Shown here in pieces: positions 4,719 through 7,082 of a stretch of 7,082 nucleotides of DNA. The stretch is from an uncultured Dorea sp. Its GTDB lineage: Bacteria > Bacillota > Clostridia > Lachnospirales > Lachnospiraceae. Position 1 is the first letter of the stretch, and each line of letters opens with the position of its first letter. A model generated the notes under the pieces. It was given only the letters and a program-made list of their open reading frames with translations, did not search any database and was not told where the DNA came from. The position numbers and the translations under genes are program-made. Location of the stretch: positions 1-7,082 of the forward strand of contig NZ_CAKRAH010000088.1 in the NCBI RefSeq assembly GCF_934294775.1, in the 5' to 3' direction.

Positions 4719-5021
4719 ATGGTACAATTAAATGATAATGCCATCACCTATATGAATCACCGTGGCTTTCACAACATCATTCTTTCTATAGAAAAGATAA
4801 CCAGCTGATGTGCCCCTCCACGCTTGGAGATATCGGTAGGTTTTACCGATAAAGAAAAAGAAGAACTTCTCTCACAAGGTTATACCTGCGAGAAAAGTCC
4901 TCTTGGAAATGTTTATTATCAATCAGAAGGAATCATTATAAATGATAATATTACTATTAATTATATGGAATATCCCTGGATTACCTGCTTTGAAGTAGAA
5001 GGACTGGCTGTTGCCAAATAA
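4719..5021 (+). CDS. Candidate small selenoprotein with a Sec-Cys-Ala-Pro-Pro motif (TGA at codon 30 read as Sec)
   Basis: Read through the TGA at 4806-4808, this frame gives 100 residues: an N-terminal part of 29 residues opening MVQLNDNAITYMNHRGF, Sec30, then Cys31-Ala-Pro-Pro34 and a 66-residue remainder ending in WITCFEVEGLAVAK. It matches my recollection of the small clostridial family called CC/Se motif (seleno)proteins, in which one member of a Cys-Cys pair before Ala-Pro-Pro may be Sec; its biochemical function is unknown to me, and a redox role is inferred from the Sec-Cys pair. Supporting features: GAAAGGA before the ATG, the same frame on both sides of the TGA, and a SECIS-like hairpin at 4831-4851. 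The part after TGA could otherwise start only at TTG 4824, which lacks a ribosome site and would cut off the motif. The alternative is a pseudogene with a nonsense mutation. Selenocysteine machinery is not encoded in the window. Confidence 0.75.
4831..4851 (+). promoter_or_regulatory. SECIS-like hairpin
   Basis: TATCGGTA (4831-4838) pairs perfectly with TACCGATA (4844-4851), an 8-bp stem closing a GGTTT loop whose first base is 30 nt after the TGA. Bacterial SECIS elements are hairpins inside the coding region just after UGA, with G at the start of the apical loop; the E. coli fdhF loop is GGUCU. It lacks the bulged U of the E. coli element. A smaller hairpin (CTCCA/TGGAG, 4816-4829) lies between and might form the lower part. 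Confidence 0.7.
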
Positions 5022-5031
5022 TGCAACAGCC
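5006..5031. terminator. Hairpin between the convergent selenoprotein and cls genes
   Basis: GGCTGTTGC (5006-5014) pairs perfectly with GCAACAGCC (5023-5031) around an 8-nt loop; outer GGA/TCC pairs extend the stem past a mismatch. It overlaps the last codons and stop of the selenoprotein gene and lies 57 nt beyond the cls stop on the other strand. Neither side has a good T tract, so it is a possible weak bidirectional terminator or mRNA 3' stabiliser. Confidence 0.5.
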
Positions 5032-5087
5032 AATCCACTATTTGCGATATAGCTTCCGGTTCTTTCCCATCCACTATTCTCTTTTTC

Positions 5088-6662
5088 CTACAAAAGCTCC
5101 GCAAACAGCCGCAGGAACAACTGTCCCAGTCTCAGGCTCGCACTTCGTCCCGACTTATACTTCTCTGTTACTTCCCTGCACTGTCCAAATGTCCGCTCCA
5201 TGTCATCCCGGATCTCCGTGACCACATCACAGTCCGCCATAAAGCATCCATTTTCAAAATGATGGTACAGACTTCTGTAATCCAGATTGATTGTTCCACA
5301 GGTTGCCATGCAGTCATCGGCAACGCTCATCTTGGCATGACAGAATCCTGGTGTCCATTCATAGATTCTTACGCCATCCTGTACCAGGTTGTGATAGAAC
5401 GATCTGGTAATGCTGTAGATCAGTTTCTTATCCGGAATTCCCGGCGTGATGATTCTTACATCTACACCACGTTTTGCTGCCAGAGACAAAGCATGTGTCA
5501 TCTCATCGGTAATGATCAGATACGGCGTCATAAACCAGCAGTATTTTTCTGCTTTATTCACGATGCTGATATACACATCTTCGCCGACCTGAATCCCATC
5601 CAGCGGACAATCCGCATATGGCTGGATATATCCTTTCTGCACTGCCTGATACGGATGCTGCTCCAGGTATTTTTTGCGGCTCTCCAGATCAAATGTATCT
5701 TTTTCAATCTTCTCTTTCCCGGAAGCCTCCCACATTTCCAGAAATGCTGCAGTAAGCGATGTAACCGCATCTCCTTCCAGACGGATTCCGGTATCTTTCC
5801 ACTCTCCGTATGGATGCGTATAGTTAAAATATTCATTTGCCAGGTTATAACCACCCGTATATCCAACCTTTCCATCGATAACTGTAATCTTCCTGTGATC
5901 ACGGTTATTCAGGAACATATTAAGTCCAGGAAGCAGCGGATTAAATACCCGGCACGCAATTCCTTTTGCCTCCAGCTTTCTGGCAAAATTCAAATTGACA
6001 AATCCAATCGAACCCATGTCATCATAGAACACACGGACTTCTACGCCAGCCTTTACCCGATCCTCCAAAACAGCCTGGATCCGGCTCCACGCATACTCAT
6101 CCTCGATCGCATGGTATTCCATAAAAATAAAATATTCTGCCTTCGCAAGATCCACAAGCTGGGACTCCAGCCCCTTAACCGCCTCGTCAAAATATTTCAT
6201 GTCTGTATTCTGGTAAACCGGATATCGTGCGATTCCTTTTATATATGTAGAAACATTACCAGCTTTTGGATCTTCTTCTTTTAGTCTGTCCAGTATCTCC
6301 TCATTCTGTGGAAGCATCGGAAGAAGCTTATCATCCAGCACCTTATAACGCATCCGCATCTTCTTCGTTCCGCCATTCATACCAGTCATCAGGTACAATG
6401 CTACACCGAGAATCGGAAATGCAAGGATCAGTATGATCCACGGCGTCTTCATCGACGATGTCTCATTCTTTCCATAAATTTTCAAAACCAGGATAAATCC
6501 GACCAGACGGGTCATATTATCGATCACTACCGCATATTCATTGAGTCCATTGAATATGCCGACCAGGAAGATTACTTCTAATAATATAGAAAGGACTGAA
6601 AATACCAGTCTCTTAACCCCGTTCTGCGACTTCTTTTTCCCTTCCAGCGTATGACTGCTCAT
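5088..6662 (-). CDS. cls: Cardiolipin synthase (phospholipase D family)
   Basis: A 524-residue membrane enzyme that makes cardiolipin from two phosphatidylglycerol molecules by phosphatidyl transfer. Hydrophobic segments at about 18-38, 42-62 and 74-94 form the N-terminal membrane region with the conserved proline/glycine-rich AFPILGVALYLMTG. Two HKD active-site motifs are intact: His256-x-Lys258-x4-Asp263 (HRKITVID, followed by GKVGYTGGYN) and His442-x-Lys444-x4-Asp449 (HAKMSVAD, followed by TCGTINLDYRS). Length and order match the bacterial ClsA-type family. The start at 6662 is supported by AAGGGTGATAAG immediately upstream. The C-terminus (GQLFLRLFAELL) is amphipathic, as in related enzymes. 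The gene has its own predicted promoter and converges on the selenoprotein gene, so no functional link between them is implied. Other PLD-type transferases are possible, but the membrane N-terminus argues for cls. Confidence 0.95.
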   Translation of the reverse strand: MSSHTLEGKKKSQNGVKRLVFSVLSILLEVIFLVGIFNGLNEYAVVIDNMTRLVGFILVLKIYGKNETSSMKTPWIILILAFPILGVALYLMTGMNGGTKKMRMRYKVLDDKLLPMLPQNEEILDRLKEEDPKAGNVSTYIKGIARYPVYQNTDMKYFDEAVKGLESQLVDLAKAEYFIFMEYHAIEDEYAWSRIQAVLEDRVKAGVEVRVFYDDMGSIGFVNLNFARKLEAKGIACRVFNPLLPGLNMFLNNRDHRKITVIDGKVGYTGGYNLANEYFNYTHPYGEWKDTGIRLEGDAVTSLTAAFLEMWEASGKEKIEKDTFDLESRKKYLEQHPYQAVQKGYIQPYADCPLDGIQVGEDVYISIVNKAEKYCWFMTPYLIITDEMTHALSLAAKRGVDVRIITPGIPDKKLIYSITRSFYHNLVQDGVRIYEWTPGFCHAKMSVADDCMATCGTINLDYRSLYHHFENGCFMADCDVVTEIRDDMERTFGQCREVTEKYKSGRSASLRLGQLFLRLFAELL

Positions 6663-6740
6663 CTTATCACCCTTTTTCCTTATTGCAATCTGCAGCTTCT
6701 GATGAAGATACAGATTTACAGTATTTTGTTAAATATAATT

Positions 6741-6769
6741 ATCCTATCACGAAGAAACATAAGACTCAA
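6741..6769 (-). promoter_or_regulatory. Predicted cls promoter
   Basis: On the minus strand TTGAGT (6764-6769) and TAGGAT (6741-6746) are 17 bp apart. The -10 element is only a four of six match. The leader to the cls ATG would be about 72 nt. Confidence 0.4.
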
Positions 6770-6815
6770 GTACCTACATATTTATTTCTAGCCGACATAG
6801 GCACCAATTACATAA

Positions 6816-6917
6816 TACAGAAAATATGCGGAGACGAATTCATCCAGACATTTACCTATTGTCTGCGAAGGCGTAGAGACGGAAGAAATCGCTGATTTTT
6901 TGAAGAATGAGGGCTGA
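6816..6917 (+). pseudogene. Decayed fragment resembling the C-terminal part of an EAL domain
   Basis: The frame from 6816 to the TGA at 6915 has no start codon and reads into LPIVCEGVETEEIADFLKNE, which fits the conserved CEGVET-x-E-x4-FL stretch near the end of EAL cyclic-di-GMP phosphodiesterase domains. The frame is closed upstream by TAA at 6813 and ends at a stop where Gly-Cys-Asp and the final Gly-Tyr region should follow. An overlapping frame carries CGDEF (6827-6841), reminiscent of a GGDEF signature, which may be chance. The rest of 6663-6957 shows only the cls promoter and no intact gene. Confidence 0.45.
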
Positions 6918-6956
6918 CCCCCATAAAGTAAATTTATATTCATTCTTTTTAACAAC

Positions 6957-7004
6957 AAAAAAATCACCATCCCCGCAGCTCGCAGTCTGCAAAAACAGTG
7001 ATTT
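6957..7004 (-). terminator. Terminator downstream of tRNA-Lys
   Basis: On the minus strand AAATCAC (6998-7004) pairs with GTGATTT (6961-6967), enclosing an inner GCAG/CTGC stem, and runs into seven consecutive T. It begins 6 nt after the tRNA discriminator base. Confidence 0.8.
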
Positions 7005-7009
7005 AGTAG

Positions 7010-7082
7010 TGCGCGATCAGGGGTTCGAACCCTGGACACCCTGATTAAGAGTCAGGTGCTCTACCAACTGAGCTAATCGCGC
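7010..7082 (-). tRNA. tRNA-Lys (anticodon CTT)
   Basis: A complete cloverleaf with 5' end at 7082. The acceptor GCGCGAT pairs with ATCGCGC over 7 bp; the D arm is GCTC/GAGC with AGTTGGTA loop; the anticodon arm is CCTGA/TCAGG with loop CTCTTAA, giving anticodon CTT, which reads AAG (Lys); the variable loop is GTGTC; the T arm is CAGGG/CCCTG with TTCGAAC. The discriminator is A (7010), as expected for lysine, and CCA is not encoded (CTA follows). The window ends exactly at its first base, so its promoter and any tRNA operon partners lie outside. Confidence 0.97.

Noticed and set aside
4824..5021. A separate 65-codon gene starting at TTG
   Set aside because: No ribosome site precedes the TTG, and it would begin after the Cys-Ala-Pro-Pro motif. 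The same frame continues upstream to a well-supported ATG through the TGA, so it is treated as the C-terminal part of the selenoprotein.
5259..6284. Long plus-strand open frame of 341 codons
   Set aside because: It is antisense to cls, whose HKD motifs and full family length are certain. The frame has no recognisable domain and no ribosome site.
6788..7039. Minus-strand open frame of 83 codons
   Set aside because: It overlaps the tRNA-Lys gene and its terminator and has no recognisable content.

Overview
The window looks like chromosomal DNA of an anaerobic Firmicute of the Clostridia, most likely a Lachnospiraceae relative. The grounds are the low-GC, A/T-rich codon use, strong AGGAGG ribosome sites, rubredoxin and flavin-reductase/rubredoxin redox proteins, a bacteriohemerythrin, and a small candidate selenoprotein of a type I associate with clostridia. 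This placement comes from gene content; no search was run.

Layout from left to right: (1) the 5' 304 codons of a minus-strand PD-(D/E)XK-nuclease-like gene, whose charged C-terminal tail holds a perfect 57-bp tandem repeat and runs off the left edge; (2) a redox/O2-NO defence cassette made of a rubredoxin (+), a Crp/Fnr-family regulator (-, convergent with the rubredoxin, stop codons interlocked), a flavin reductase-rubredoxin fusion (+) and a bacteriohemerythrin (+) ending in a clear terminator; (3) a second, complete paralogue of the nuclease-like gene, also minus strand, with a different C-terminal tail; (4) a 100-codon gene with an in-frame TGA at codon 30, followed by a good bacterial SECIS-like hairpin, read here as a selenoprotein; (5) a cardiolipin synthase (-); (6) a small decayed remnant of an EAL-type domain; (7) a tRNA-Lys(CTT) gene (-) with its terminator, its 5' end coinciding with the window edge.

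The redox cassette makes sense as a unit. The fusion protein resembles the high-molecular-weight rubredoxin (Hrb) that passes NADH electrons to flavodiiron O2/NO reductases, hemerythrin binds O2, and the Crp/Fnr protein is the obvious local regulator. A perfect 7-2-7 inverted repeat sits at a predicted -41.5 in front of the rubredoxin, the classic class II activator position. The cassette lies between two direct repeats of about 0.94 kb (the nuclease genes plus their leaders), so it could be lost or amplified by homologous recombination.

The three observations I rate highest are the candidate selenoprotein with its SECIS, the conserved Shine-Dalgarno plus in-frame GTG inside both nuclease-like genes (the arrangement expected for an intragenic antitoxin as described for Rpn proteins), and the fixed-nuclease/variable-tail relationship of the two paralogues.
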